NCBI RefSeq assembly: GCF_014596445.1
Contig: NZ_MECL01000220.1
Coordinates: forward strand, 1 to 64,000
DNA from: Streptomyces sp. CBMA29
Lineage (GTDB): Bacteria; Actinomycetota; Actinomycetes; Streptomycetales; Streptomycetaceae
Direction of reading: 5' to 3'
Length of the DNA: 64,000 nt
This document shows, piece after piece, positions 41,301 to 48,827 of the stretch. The notes beneath the pieces are model-generated. The model was given only the letters and a program-made list of their open reading frames with translations. It had not been told where the DNA came from and made no database searches. A program made the translations under genes and the position numbers. Within the stretch, counting starts at the first letter, position 1, and each line of letters starts with the position of its first letter.

Positions 41301-42411
41301 CCCAGCCGTCCAGCGGCAGCCCGATCCGTACCGGGCCCTCGCCGGTCAGCAGCGCCGCGCAGGCGACGACGGTGGCCTCGGTCGGACCGTAGGTGTTCCA
41401 GACCTCGCGCCCCTCGGTGACCAGCCGCTCGACCAGTTCCGGCGGGCACGCCTCGCCGCCGAAGATCAGCAGCCGCACCTCGTTCAGCGCCTCGGCGGGC
41501 CACAGGGCCGCCAGCGTCGGCACCGTCGAGACCACCGTGATCTCCTGCTCGGCCAGCCACGGCCCGAGGTCGCTGCCGCCGCGCACCTGCGAGCGGGGGA
41601 CCGGGACCAGGCAGGCGCCGTTGCGCCAGGCCAGCCACATCTCCTCGCACGACGCGTCGAAGGCCACCGACAGGCTCGCCATCACGCGGTCGCCGGGACC
41701 GATCGGCTCGTCCTGGAGGAACAGCGCGGCCTCGGCGTCCACGAACGCCGCCGCGTTGCGGTGCGTGACCGCGACGCCCTTGGGGCGGCCGGTCGATCCC
41801 GAGGTGAAGATGATCCAGGCGTCGTCGTCGGGGGAGGGGCGGCGCGCGGATTTCGCCTGGGGCGGGCCGGCCGGGGGGAGGGCGTGGGGGGTGCCGGTCG
41901 TGGTGAGGGCGCGGCCCGCGCCCAGCACGGCGGCCACCTCCGCCTCGCCGAAGACCAGCTCGGCCCGCTCGTCCGGGTCCTCGGCGTCCACCGGTACGTA
42001 GGCGGCGCCCGCCGCGAGCACGGCCAGGACGCTGACGTACAGGTCGTTGCTGCCCGAGGGCACCCGCACGCCGACCCGGTCGCCCGGCCCGATTCCGGCC
42101 GCCGCGAGCCCGCGCCGCAGCGTGTCGACCTCGGCGGCCAGCGCGCGGTATGTCAGCGCGGTGCGGCCGTCGTCCAGCGCGGGCTCCTGCGGGTGCGCGA
42201 GCACGGTCGCGTCGAGCACGTCCAGCAGCGTCCGCGCCCCGGCGGCCGTACCTCCCGAGAAGTGGGCGCCTCCCGCGAGGTGGGCACCTTCCGCGAGGTG
42301 GGCACCTCCCGCGAGGTGGGCGTACGGAACGTTCGGCCGTTCGGCCGCGTCCAGCACTCCCGGCAGCAGGTCCACATCCCGCAGCGGGCCGCTCTCCACG
42401 CTCAGATCCAT
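38326..42411 (-). CDS. Pls/PosA-family non-ribosomal peptide synthetase
   Basis: 1361 residues. An adenylation domain (~60-520) has IIFTSGSTGRPKGVAVTHRN, SVAFDASCEEMWLAWRNGA and YRSGDLVRAEPEG. A carrier domain (~570-645) carries the phosphopantetheine Ser in DDFFAIGGGSLAAAQL. A ~700-residue C-terminal part has multiple membrane segments alternating with three hexapeptide (left-handed beta-helix) segments such as VGTRSTLLPGARIGKRAQIT. This architecture is that of Pls (epsilon-poly-lysine synthetase) and PosA-like single-module enzymes that make homo-poly amino acids. An N-terminal AHLAGGAHLAEG repeat is unusual. There is no obvious hydrolase or exporter next to it. Confidence 0.9.
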   Translation of the reverse strand: MDLSVESGPLRDVDLLPGVLDAAERPNVPYAHLAGGAHLAEGAHLAGGAHFSGGTAAGARTLLDVLDATVLAHPQEPALDDGRTALTYRALAAEVDTLRRGLAAAGIGPGDRVGVRVPSGSNDLYVSVLAVLAAGAAYVPVDAEDPDERAELVFGEAEVAAVLGAGRALTTTGTPHALPPAGPPQAKSARRPSPDDDAWIIFTSGSTGRPKGVAVTHRNAAAFVDAEAALFLQDEPIGPGDRVMASLSVAFDASCEEMWLAWRNGACLVPVPRSQVRGGSDLGPWLAEQEITVVSTVPTLAALWPAEALNEVRLLIFGGEACPPELVERLVTEGREVWNTYGPTEATVVACAALLTGEGPVRIGLPLDGWELAVVDEAGEPVPMGGSGQLIIGGVGLARYLDAAKDAEKYAPLESMGWARAYRSGDLVRAEPEGLLFLGRADEQVKLGGRRIELGEVDAALQALPGVAGAAAAVRTARSGHQLLVGYVVVAEEAGAAGEASGPSGPGEAGGRGWDRAAAVAELSTKLPAALVPLLATVPELPTRTSGKVDRAALPWPLPETAGPAPEEAEPLRGTEAWVAEQWTEVLGVPVVEPRDDFFAIGGGSLAAAQLTTLLRTRFPSVAVVDIYQAPTVRKLARMLDRSVRDDRPAREIAPVPARAKAVQLLALLPLFALTGLRWTTGLLALGNMLAWTGHYPWAPTASWWLVGAGAVLLFSPPGRLALAAAGARLLLRGLTPGSYPRGGGVHLRLWAAERLAEATGATSLSGAWLIRYGRALGARIGPDVDLHSLPPVTGMLKLGRGCAVEAEVDLAGYWLDGDRLEVGPVKVGSGAVVGTRSTLLPGARIGKRAQITAGSSVTGQVPTGQSWAGAPAVKVGKAERRWPKQRPARRTRWAAAYGASGVGVTLLPLIAGLAALAVAACLVPTHSGLGAAAKGALIALVPATLAFALVYAALLIAAVRLLSLGLRPGWHPLHSRVGWQSWTVIQLMDAARDKLFPLYAGLITPVWLRALGMKVGSGAEVSTVLAMPSLTTVGDGAFLADDVLVAPYQLGGGWLRIGAAEIGERAFLGNSGMTAPGRAVPDRGLVGVLSATPKKAKEGRSYLGMPPVRLPRTADEADQSLTYAPPVRLVWARGLVEVCRLVPVLASAALAIVVLAVLARLSEAGTLAVALLSGPVLLAAGGAACVVSIAAKWLLVGRFRAVERPLWSGFVWRNELADTFVEVLAVPWLVGAVPGTAVMSLWLRGLGARVGRGVWCESYWLPEADLVTLEDGVSVNRGCVLQTHLFHDRIMRMDTVVLRTGATLGPGGIVLPGSEIGARSTLGPASLVMRAESIPADSRWLGNPAEVWFEEEPPARRGEA
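42251..42322 (-). repeat. 18-bp in-frame tandem repeat in the Pls-like gene
   Basis: Four imperfect copies of CCTCCCGCGAGGTGGGCA code for four AHLAGG-like hexapeptides near residue 31. The unit is a multiple of three, so copy number changes keep the frame. Confidence 0.85.
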
Positions 42412-42933
42412 GCGCTCCTCGTCCCTCGTCCCCCGTCCGGGGGCCCGGCACCCTGCTCAGGGCGTACAAAGCAAGACAAGCCGACCGATCTTACGGGCGG
42501 CCTTTCCGCGCCGCCTCCCGGGCGACCCCGCGCCCACCCGCGTTTCGAACGCGTTTCCGCCCCCTCCCGCGCCCCCTCTGACCTGCGCGGCGACCGCCCC
42601 TTCCACCCCGCCCGCCGACGCCCGGCCGACGCGGGCGAACGTGCCGCAACACACACGAGGAGCCGTGACGAGATGGCCGTGCGATGTCATCGCGGCGAAT
42701 GTGCGGTGTACGGCGGATGTACGTTCGGGGTCGGGCCGTTTCTCGGGCCGCCGACGGCCGCGCGCATACGTCAACTCCAGCCGCGCGGAACGGTCGTTGA
42801 CGTTTGCGAAGGGGCGGCGGGAGCAGGCCGCCTCCGGATGCGTACGAGCGGCGCGCGCGGCCAACGGCGGGCGGCGAGCGGCGGGCCCGCGACCGTGTCC
42901 GCCTCCGGTTGTCCGGCCGCCGCCGGGGGGGGG
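42412..42933. other. Intergenic region upstream of the Pls-like gene, no clear gene
   Basis: 522 bp between the Pls-like start and the WYL gene's stop. It is slightly less G+C-rich around 42640-42800 and contains a well-formed GAGGAG-N2-GTG at 42654-42667 that opens a 91-codon frame of low-complexity sequence ending at 42940; I do not accept it as a gene. An eight-G run is at 42926. The Pls promoter must be here, but no element stands out. Confidence 0.4.
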
Positions 42934-43899
42934 CTACTGACCGGCGGTGGCGGCGAAGCGCCGGGCGAGGGCCGCGAAGGCGTTCTTGAGCGCGGGCGGG
43001 CCGATGACCTCGACGGTGGTGTCGAACTGGGCGAGGGCGGCGGCGAGCGCGGGCCAGGACCAGGAGCCGAGGGTGAGGCGACAGCGGTCGGCGGTGAGGG
43101 GTTCGACGAGGCCGTCACGGGCGTAGGGGGCGACGGCGGAGGCGGGCAGGCCGAGGACGACGTCGCCGCGGCAGGGCCAGTCGGCCGCGCCCCGCGCGGG
43201 GGCTTCGGCGCCGCGGAAACGGGCGGTGACAAAGGCCGCCACGTCGTCGCCGGGCAGGTCGCGGGGGGTGAACCGAGGTCCCGTGGGGGTGCGCGGGCGC
43301 ATCCGGTCGGCGCGGAAGGTGCGCCAGTCGGCGCGGTCGAGGTCCCAGGCCAGGAGGTACCAGCGCCCGCCGCGCGCGACGAGGTGGTGGGGCTCGACGC
43401 GGCGGGGCTCCTCGGCGTCCCCGTAGTCGAAGCGCAGCACCTCGCGGGCGTGGACGGCGGCGCCCAGCGCGGTCAGGACACCGCTGTCGGCGGTCGCGGC
43501 GCCGGGCGGCGGGACGGCCGTCACCTCCAGGGCGTCGATCCGGTGCCGCAGCCGCGCCGGCATCACCTGCCGTACGGTCGCCAGCGCGCGGGCCGCGGCC
43601 TCCTCGATGCCCGCGCCCGCCCCCGCCCCCGTGGCCATCCGCAGGGCGATGGCGAGGGCCACGGCCTGGTCGTCGTCGAAGAGCAGCGGCGGCAGCCGCG
43701 CCCCGGCGTCGAGCCGGTAGCCGCCGTCGGGGCCCTTGAAGGCCGCGATCGGATAGCCCAGCTCGCGCAGCCGGTCCACGTCCCGGCGGACCGTGCGGGC
43801 GCTGACGTCCAGGCGTTCCGCCAGCTCGCCGCCCGGCCAGTCCCTGCGGGTCTGGAGCAGGGACAGGAGGGAGAGCAGCCGGGCCGACGTATTCCGCAT
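42934..43899 (-). CDS. YafY-type HTH/WYL-domain regulator
   Basis: 321 residues from ATG 43899. A DeoR-like HTH (LAERLDVSARTVRRDVDRL) and GYPIAAFKGPDGGYRL are followed by a WYL domain (LVARGGRWYLLAWDLDRADW; FRADRM) and a WCX domain at the C-terminus. WYL proteins sense nucleic acid or small ligands. It is divergent from a VOC-protein gene; the perfect palindrome at 43924 lies between. Confidence 0.9.
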   Translation of the reverse strand: MRNTSARLLSLLSLLQTRRDWPGGELAERLDVSARTVRRDVDRLRELGYPIAAFKGPDGGYRLDAGARLPPLLFDDDQAVALAIALRMATGAGAGAGIEEAAARALATVRQVMPARLRHRIDALEVTAVPPPGAATADSGVLTALGAAVHAREVLRFDYGDAEEPRRVEPHHLVARGGRWYLLAWDLDRADWRTFRADRMRPRTPTGPRFTPRDLPGDDVAAFVTARFRGAEAPARGAADWPCRGDVVLGLPASAVAPYARDGLVEPLTADRCRLTLGSWSWPALAAALAQFDTTVEVIGPPALKNAFAALARRFAATAGQ

Positions 43900-43923
43900 A
43901 CGCCGGATTCTCTCCCGAGTAGC

Positions 43924-43938
43924 GGACAGAAACTGTCC
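43924..43938. promoter_or_regulatory. Candidate WYL-regulator operator GGACAGAAACTGTCC
   Basis: A perfect 6+6 inverted repeat with an AAA centre lies 25 bp upstream of the WYL gene start and 83 bp before the VOC gene. Both genes could be controlled from it. Confidence 0.65.
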
Positions 43939-44020
43939 TGTACGGGTGCGAGGGTGGGTCGCAGGCCGAGAAACACGCAGGTCACGAAGGTTCGACCCCC
44001 GACAGCGCAAGGAGCCGTCC

Positions 44021-44440
44021 ATGTCCGTCACGACCGCCACCCACCTGAATTTCCGGGGCGACGCCCGCGCGGCGCTCGACTTCTACCGGTCCGTCTTCGG
44101 CGGACGCCTCACCGCCGTCACGTACAAGGACGCCGGTGCCGTACCGGCCGGAAGCGAGGCCGACTGGATCATGTGGGGCGAGGTCGTGTCCGACGACGGC
44201 TTCCACGTCATGGCGTACGACGTCCCGTCGCACCTGCCCTGGGACCAGGGCCGTAACGCCTTCTTCGTCTCGGTGCGCTGCGACAGCGCCGAGGAGATCA
44301 CCGCGCTCTGGGAGAAGCTGGCGGACGGCTCGACGGTCGTGCAGCCGCTCGCGCCCGCGCAGTGGGCGCCGCTGTACGGCATGCTCACCGACCGCTTCGG
44401 GGTCGTGTGGGTGCTGGACGTCGCGGCCGTCGCACCGTGA
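44021..44440 (+). CDS. VOC-family (PhnB-like) protein
   Basis: 139 residues from an ATG preceded by AAGGAG. HLNFRGDARAALDFYRSVFG, WGEVVSDDGFHVMAYDVP and ALWEKLADGSTVVQPL, then YGMLTDRFGVVWVLDV are the 3-demethylubiquinone methyltransferase-like/PhnB signature of the VOC fold. Catalytic or binding function is unknown. The stop overlaps the start of the AlkZ-like gene (GTGA), so the two are coupled. Confidence 0.86.
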   Translation: MSVTTATHLNFRGDARAALDFYRSVFGGRLTAVTYKDAGAVPAGSEADWIMWGEVVSDDGFHVMAYDVPSHLPWDQGRNAFFVSVRCDSAEEITALWEKLADGSTVVQPLAPAQWAPLYGMLTDRFGVVWVLDVAAVAP

Positions 44441-45543
44441 CCCCGCTCGACGCCCGCGCCCTGAACCGGGCGACCCTGGCCCGCCAACTCCTGCTGGAGC
44501 GTTCGGACTTGCCCGCCCTGGAGGCCGTCGCGCACCTCGGCGGCGTCCAGGCGCAGGAACCGCAGGAGCCGTTCACCGGCCTCTGGTCACGGCTGCGCGG
44601 CTTCCAACCCGCCTTTCTGGACGGCCTGTTGACCGGCCGCGAGGTGGTGCGCACCCATCTGATGCGCCGCACCGTCCATCTCGTCACCGCCGAGGACGCC
44701 CTCGCCTGGCGGGCCCGCCACGATCCGATGCTGCGGCAGCGCGTCCTGGGCACGTACCGCGACGAGCTGGCCGGGATCGACCTGGCCGACTTGGCGGCGG
44801 CGGGCCGCGCCGTCATGGCCGACGGCGAGGCCCGCACGATGGCCGAGATCGTCGCGGCGCTGTCCGACCGCTGGCCCGCACCGCCCCGGCGCGCCCTCGG
44901 CGAACTCCTCGTCGCCGCGCTCCTGCCGATGGCGCAGCGGCCCCCGCGCGGCCTGTGGCGTACGAAGGCGGGTGTCCGCAATGTCCTGCTGTCGTCCTGG
45001 CTGGGCCGCGACATCGACCCGCCGCCCGAGCGCCTGTCCGACGACGCGGCGGAAGACCTCGTCGGACAGGCGCTCGTACGCCGCTACCTCGCCGCGTACG
45101 GCCCCGCGGCCACCGCCGACCTGCGCGCCTGGTCCGGCCTCGCGGGACTCCCCGCCGCGGTCGCCGCCGTACGGCCCCAACTCGTCGCCTTCCGCGACAC
45201 CTTGGGCCGTGAACTGCTCGACCTCCCCGACGCCCCGCGCCCCGACCCCGGCACGCCCGCGCCCGTACGCTTCCTGCCCGCCTTCGACAACGCCCTTCTC
45301 GGCTACGCCGACCGAACCAGGATCGTGGACGACGCCCACCGCGGCCTGTCCGTCGCGGGCCAGCGCGTCGTCCTGGTCGACGGCCGTGTCGCCGCCACGT
45401 GGACGGTGGAGGCGGAGGGCGTCACCGTCACCCCGTTGAGGCCGCTGCGGCGGGCGGAGCGCGACGCGGTCATGGACGAGGGCCGGGCCCTGGCGTCCTT
45501 CCTCACGGACGGGGCGAGCGACCGGGTCAGGACGGCGTCCTAG
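44437..45543 (+). CDS. AlkZ/YcaQ-like (HTH_42) DNA glycosylase
   Basis: 368 residues from a GTG overlapping the VOC stop. Tandem winged-helix protein with the HTH_42 hallmarks: LGGVQAQEPQEPF (Q38-A39-Q40, the QxQ catalytic motif of AlkZ-type rather than the QxD of YcaQ), VVRTHLMRRTVHLV, FLPAFDNALLGYADRTRI and RVVLVDGRVAATW. Family members unhook bulky N-alkyl lesions or interstrand crosslinks. It is coupled to a VOC protein, a pairing also seen for self-resistance genes, but no biosynthetic genes are nearby. Confidence 0.83.
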   Translation: MTPLDARALNRATLARQLLLERSDLPALEAVAHLGGVQAQEPQEPFTGLWSRLRGFQPAFLDGLLTGREVVRTHLMRRTVHLVTAEDALAWRARHDPMLRQRVLGTYRDELAGIDLADLAAAGRAVMADGEARTMAEIVAALSDRWPAPPRRALGELLVAALLPMAQRPPRGLWRTKAGVRNVLLSSWLGRDIDPPPERLSDDAAEDLVGQALVRRYLAAYGPAATADLRAWSGLAGLPAAVAAVRPQLVAFRDTLGRELLDLPDAPRPDPGTPAPVRFLPAFDNALLGYADRTRIVDDAHRGLSVAGQRVVLVDGRVAATWTVEAEGVTVTPLRPLRRAERDAVMDEGRALASFLTDGASDRVRTAS

Positions 45544-46099
45544 ACGGCCAGGCGTCGGCGCGCGCGAGGTCGAGGACGAGGGCGGCGATGTTCCAGGCGT
45601 CGTCCTCACCCCGGTGGTGCCGCCCTTCGAGCGGCAGCCCGGCCACGCGCAGCGCCTCCGCCATCCCCGGCCGCTTGCGCAGCCCGTACGCCCGCGTGAA
45701 CACCGCCTTCGCGTTCACATGCGACCTTCCGAAGGGGTACGTGACCCGCGTCGCCCGGCACTGCCGCGTGAACTGGTGCCGGTCGTAGTCCCCCCAACTC
45801 GCCCATACCCGCGCCCCCGCCAGGTGCTCCCGCGCCAACTCCCCACAGGCGTCGGCGAACGACACCCCGAGGTCCACCTTCGTCTGCGTCAGCCCCGTCA
45901 ACTCCGTGCAGAACGCGCTCACCCGTGACCGCGCAGGCCGCACCACCCACCGGTGCCGCGCCACCCGCTCCCCGGCCGCCAGGTCCACCACGGTCAGCCC
46001 GATCTCGACGATCTCGCTCACCGCCCCCGGCGGCGGCTCCCCGTCCCAGCACGTCGCCTCGACATCCACGACATTCAGCAACTCCCCGCCCCACTCCAT
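45527..46099 (-). CDS. DEDDh-type 3'-5' exonuclease
   Basis: 190 residues. DVEATCW (acidic pair at D12/E14), FCTELTGLTQ, WASWGDYDRHQF and HHRGEDDAWNIAAL are the ExoI, ExoII and ExoIII motifs of the DEDDh family (KapD/ERI-1-like subgroup). It should degrade single-stranded RNA or DNA ends with two metal ions. Its 3' end overlaps that of the AlkZ-like gene by 17 bp (convergent). Confidence 0.87.
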   Translation of the reverse strand: MEWGGELLNVVDVEATCWDGEPPPGAVSEIVEIGLTVVDLAAGERVARHRWVVRPARSRVSAFCTELTGLTQTKVDLGVSFADACGELAREHLAGARVWASWGDYDRHQFTRQCRATRVTYPFGRSHVNAKAVFTRAYGLRKRPGMAEALRVAGLPLEGRHHRGEDDAWNIAALVLDLARADAWPSRTPS

Positions 46100-46217
46100 C
46101 CGCCGAGCATAGGCAGACGGCCGCCGTACGCCGAACGATTTGTCCGCCAGGACCGACCTCTCGAAAACGTGCGGCTCCCGCCTCTTCCCGTTCCCGGCCG
46201 TCTCCTACGCTGACGGT

Positions 46218-46366
46218 ATGGATCGTCGTGAGCGCGCGGCCGGCGCCGTGGTGGGTTCAGCGGTGGGGGACGCGCCGCACATCGTCGAATCGCTCCTGGT
46301 GCGCGGCGGATTGGATCTGCCGGACGTCGTCGCCCGGTTCCGGCCCCGCTCAGGGCTTCGGCAGCG
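46218..46366 (+). pseudogene. ADP-ribosylglycohydrolase (DraG-like) remnant with internal deletion
   Basis: The frame starts MDRRERAAGAVVGSAVGDA, the usual N-terminus of DraG-type hydrolases. It then jumps without the expected ~100 residues to HIVESLLVRGGLDLPDVVAR, which in intact proteins lies far downstream. The frame then continues into sequence antisense to the methyltransferase. This is a gene scrap formed by deletion, not a working enzyme. Confidence 0.55.
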
Positions 46367-47549
46367 GAAGGCTGGGCATCTGGGGGTGGCGCAGGTGCTG
46401 CCCGGCGTCGTCTACGTCCAGCCGAAACGTCTCAGGGCCCGGACGACTCGCCGCGTCGTAGGCACTCAGGACCGCCTCAACGCGGTCCCACAGCTTGACC
46501 GGGCCGCCTTGTCTCACTTGCCATGCGCCGTCGCCCGGGGTGAGGGTAGCCGCTGATCCGGTGACGACGTCGATCAGATGAATGACCTCGCCGACCGTGG
46601 TCATCTGTGCGTCCGGTACAGCGCTTTGGGCGAGGAACCGCAGGTGGAAGGCTTCCTCGGTGGCTGCGGTGATCCGCTGAGGGCTGTACTTCGCCTTGTG
46701 GCCGCTCTCGGGGAGGCCCGCGGCCCAGTGGGAGGGGTTCCCGAACGCGGGGGCGGCGTGTGTCCGCGCGGACATGAAGGAGACGGTGCCGCTGAGCAGT
46801 TGGCCTCCGGCGGTGCCGTCGCCCTCGACGGTCAGCAAGACGCGAGCGTATCCGTAGAGCCAGCCGCTGAGGGTCAGCAGGATCTTCCCGCCGGGCCTGG
46901 TCTGGGAGATGAGCGCCGGAGGGACGGCGCGGAAGGAGCACGCGGCGACGATCCGGTCGAAGGGCGCCTCGGGCCAGTACCCGTAGAGCCCGTCGGCGAC
47001 CGCGAGCGTGGGGGTATAGCCCAGGCCGAACAGTGCGTTCGCCGATGTCTCCAGGCGATGCGGGTCCACCTCGATGCTGGTGAGGTTGGCGGAACCGAGG
47101 CGTTCACACGCCAGCGCGGTGGAGTAGCCGGCCCCGGTGCCGATCTCCAGCACGGTGTGCCCCTCGGCGACCTCTGCGTCCGCCCACATCCGCAGCACGA
47201 GCGACGGCAGTGTGGACGATGAGGTCGGGGCCCCGCCGTGCCGAACGCCCTTGCTCTTCCAGTCCACTTCGTCGCCGTCGAACTGCGTGATCAGCGTGGT
47301 GTCGGAGTACGCGGCGGCCAGCCACCGGCCGTAGTCGAGTTCCGCGGTGACCGGCTCCCACACCGTCATCCCCTGCCCGTCGCGCTCGTCGGCGGGCAGG
47401 TAGAAGCCGGGCACGAACCGGTGACGTGGCACCGTCTCGACCGCTTGGCGCCACGTTGGATCGGCGAGAACGCCATCCGTGGCGAGGGCCTTCGTCATGG
47501 CCTCGCGCAGGCGGGCCGCGTCAGTCTCAAGGTCGGCGGGCAAGGTCAT
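46350..47549 (-). CDS. Methyltransferase of an ATP-grasp RiPP maturation system
   Basis: 399 residues. The N-terminal domain resembles protein-L-isoaspartate methyltransferases: VPRHRFVPGFYLP, then the SAM site VLEIGTGAGYSTALACERLG, and TSIEVDP. A C-terminal extension (KAKYSPQRITAATEEAFHLR; WDRVEAVLSAYDAASRPG) matches the methyltransferases of ATP-grasp-ligase peptide systems in actinobacteria. Its start overlaps the end of a truncated ATP-grasp frame, preserving the usual gene order. No precursor peptide gene is visible. It may survive as an orphan. Confidence 0.8.
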   Translation of the reverse strand: MTLPADLETDAARLREAMTKALATDGVLADPTWRQAVETVPRHRFVPGFYLPADERDGQGMTVWEPVTAELDYGRWLAAAYSDTTLITQFDGDEVDWKSKGVRHGGAPTSSSTLPSLVLRMWADAEVAEGHTVLEIGTGAGYSTALACERLGSANLTSIEVDPHRLETSANALFGLGYTPTLAVADGLYGYWPEAPFDRIVAACSFRAVPPALISQTRPGGKILLTLSGWLYGYARVLLTVEGDGTAGGQLLSGTVSFMSARTHAAPAFGNPSHWAAGLPESGHKAKYSPQRITAATEEAFHLRFLAQSAVPDAQMTTVGEVIHLIDVVTGSAATLTPGDGAWQVRQGGPVKLWDRVEAVLSAYDAASRPGPETFRLDVDDAGQHLRHPQMPSLPLPKP

Positions 47550-47736
47550 GGGGCGCCGCCTCCTTTCCGCTCAGGATGTCGGCGAACGCCTCGGTGATGG
47601 CCGGGGCTTCGGGCAGCCAGCCCCACTGCCCGTTCGGGTTGCACTCGATGGCCGTCCAGGATTCCGGCAGGCGTTCGTCTCCGGTGAGGGCGAAGTCGAA
47701 ACAGCCGAAGGCCAGGCCGAACGAGGCCAGGTAGCT
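47527..47736 (-). pseudogene. C-terminal stub of an ATP-grasp RiPP ligase
   Basis: In the frame ending at TGA 47527-47529, the sequence reads SYLASFGLAFGCFDFALTGD, then WTAIECNPNGQWGWLPE and ITEAFADILSG. ECNPNGQW is the metal-binding signature of ATP-grasp peptide ligases (E and N ligands). Upstream of 47736 the frame has no family resemblance and no plausible start, so about 250 N-terminal residues are missing. The stub overlaps the start of the methyltransferase. Confidence 0.65.
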
Positions 47737-47808
47737 GTGCGGTTTTCGTCGCCCGCGTGATCCGGCCGAGGTCGCATGGTGTGGCGACCGGGCCGGCCGG
47801 TTGCGGGG

Positions 47809-48042
47809 CTAATCGGGTTCCGTGGCGTGCTCGGCCGCCCGTACCCGAATCCACTCCGCCAGCAGGCGGACCGTCTCGGCGGAGGCGCCGCCCAGTTGCA
47901 CATGGGGCTTGTGGCCCGCCGCCGGGAAGTCGCCTTGGAGGGACGGCAGTTTGATACCGGCCAGGCCGAGTGCGGTGGCCAAGTCGTCGGCGGCGGCCTG
48001 GCCCTCGTTCAGGGCGTGGTTGTCGATGGTGGGGTGCGTCAT
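47809..48042 (-). CDS. Small conserved actinobacterial protein downstream of the ATPase gene
   Basis: 77 residues; ATG preceded by GAGAGG, 29 bp after the ATPase stop. ADDLATALGLAGIKLPSLQG and VQLGGASAETVRLLAEWIRV resemble the short proteins often encoded after HATPase regulators in Streptomyces. No domain name is known to me. It is probably part of the same regulatory operon. The sequence just downstream marks the junction where the RiPP ligase was truncated. Confidence 0.6.
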   Translation of the reverse strand: MTHPTIDNHALNEGQAAADDLATALGLAGIKLPSLQGDFPAAGHKPHVQLGGASAETVRLLAEWIRVRAAEHATEPD

Positions 48043-48071
48043 GGCGTGGGCCTCTCGGAGCCGGTCAACGG

Positions 48072-48608
48072 TCAGGTGTGGACGAGCGGGCCGCTCATGG
48101 CGCGGACCCGCGCGAACGGGTCGGCGGCCGGTATCGGCGGTACGGGTCCTGCGTCCCAGCCGTTTTCCGCCGCACCAGGGGGCCTTTGCGCGAGGCGAAG
48201 TTCGGCCAGGACGGCCTTGCCCTCACCCTCCTCGGGGCGCGGGAAGCGGTAGCCCCAGCCGTCGCTCAACTCGCTCACGAGGAAGAGGCCGCGCCCGCCC
48301 GTGCCGTCATCGGTCGGTTCCCGCACGACCGGCGGCCGGGGGTCCTCGTCGGCCAGGCAGATCCGCAGTGTCGTCGGCAGACGGCACAACGTCAGTACGA
48401 AGTGGCTGCCGCCGCCTTCGGGCGACCTGACGTGCTGGACGGAGTTGGTCGCCAACTCCGAGACGATCAGCTCCGCGTCATCGATGACGTCGTCCTTCAC
48501 CTCCCACGCACTCAAGGTGCGGCGCGTGTGCGCCCGCGCCGCATGGACGGCGGCGGGTTCGAGCGGTAATTCCAGACGGCTGATCCACAGCGGCGGTTCG
48601 GTGGTCAC
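48072..48608 (-). CDS. ATP-binding anti-sigma-factor-like protein (HATPase_c_2)
   Basis: 178 residues from GTG 48608 (AGGTGG upstream); the frame remains open to 48785 but the earlier part is low complexity. N-box IVSELATNSVQHVR, G1-like ICLADEDPRPP and G2-like GTGGRGLFLVSELSDGWGYR. It is the counterpart of 22127-22618 and is divergent from an intact XRE/DUF397 pair. The C-terminal ~35 residues are Pro/Ala rich. Confidence 0.85.
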   Translation of the reverse strand: MTTEPPLWISRLELPLEPAAVHAARAHTRRTLSAWEVKDDVIDDAELIVSELATNSVQHVRSPEGGGSHFVLTLCRLPTTLRICLADEDPRPPVVREPTDDGTGGRGLFLVSELSDGWGYRFPRPEEGEGKAVLAELRLAQRPPGAAENGWDAGPVPPIPAADPFARVRAMSGPLVHT

Positions 48609-48736
48609 GGTCGCACCACCTGGCCGCTGGTGACGGGCGGGTGGTGCGCCAGGCGCGTGGCTGACACGGGTGGATGGTTCGGCACGATCAAGCCCCCAAC
48701 GTCCGGGGTCGGCTGTTACGTTCTTTCCATGAGTGT

Positions 48737-48753
48737 GCGCTACTAGCGCGCTA
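48737..48753. promoter_or_regulatory. Overlapping palindromes in the XRE/ATPase intergenic region
   Basis: GCGCTA-C-TAGCGC (48737-48749) overlaps TAGCGCGCTA (48744-48753). The site lies 75-91 bp before the XRE start and between it and the ATPase gene. It is a good candidate for an XRE autoregulatory operator. Confidence 0.5.
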
Positions 48754-48827
48754 CTTCGCAATAGCATCGACTCATGCAATCCCACGGACAGTTGCTACGG
48801 CGACGGATTGTGGCGACACTGGTCCGC

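Noticed and set aside
42665-42940. 91-codon frame starting MTRWPCDVIAANV with a strong ribosome site
   Set aside because: The second half is Arg/Ala/Pro filler as expected for random frames in this composition, it runs into the convergent WYL gene, and no family resemblance is visible.
48739-48756. Possible five-codon ORF MSVRY before the XRE gene
   Set aside because: It has no clear ribosome site and lies within palindromic sequence better explained as an operator.
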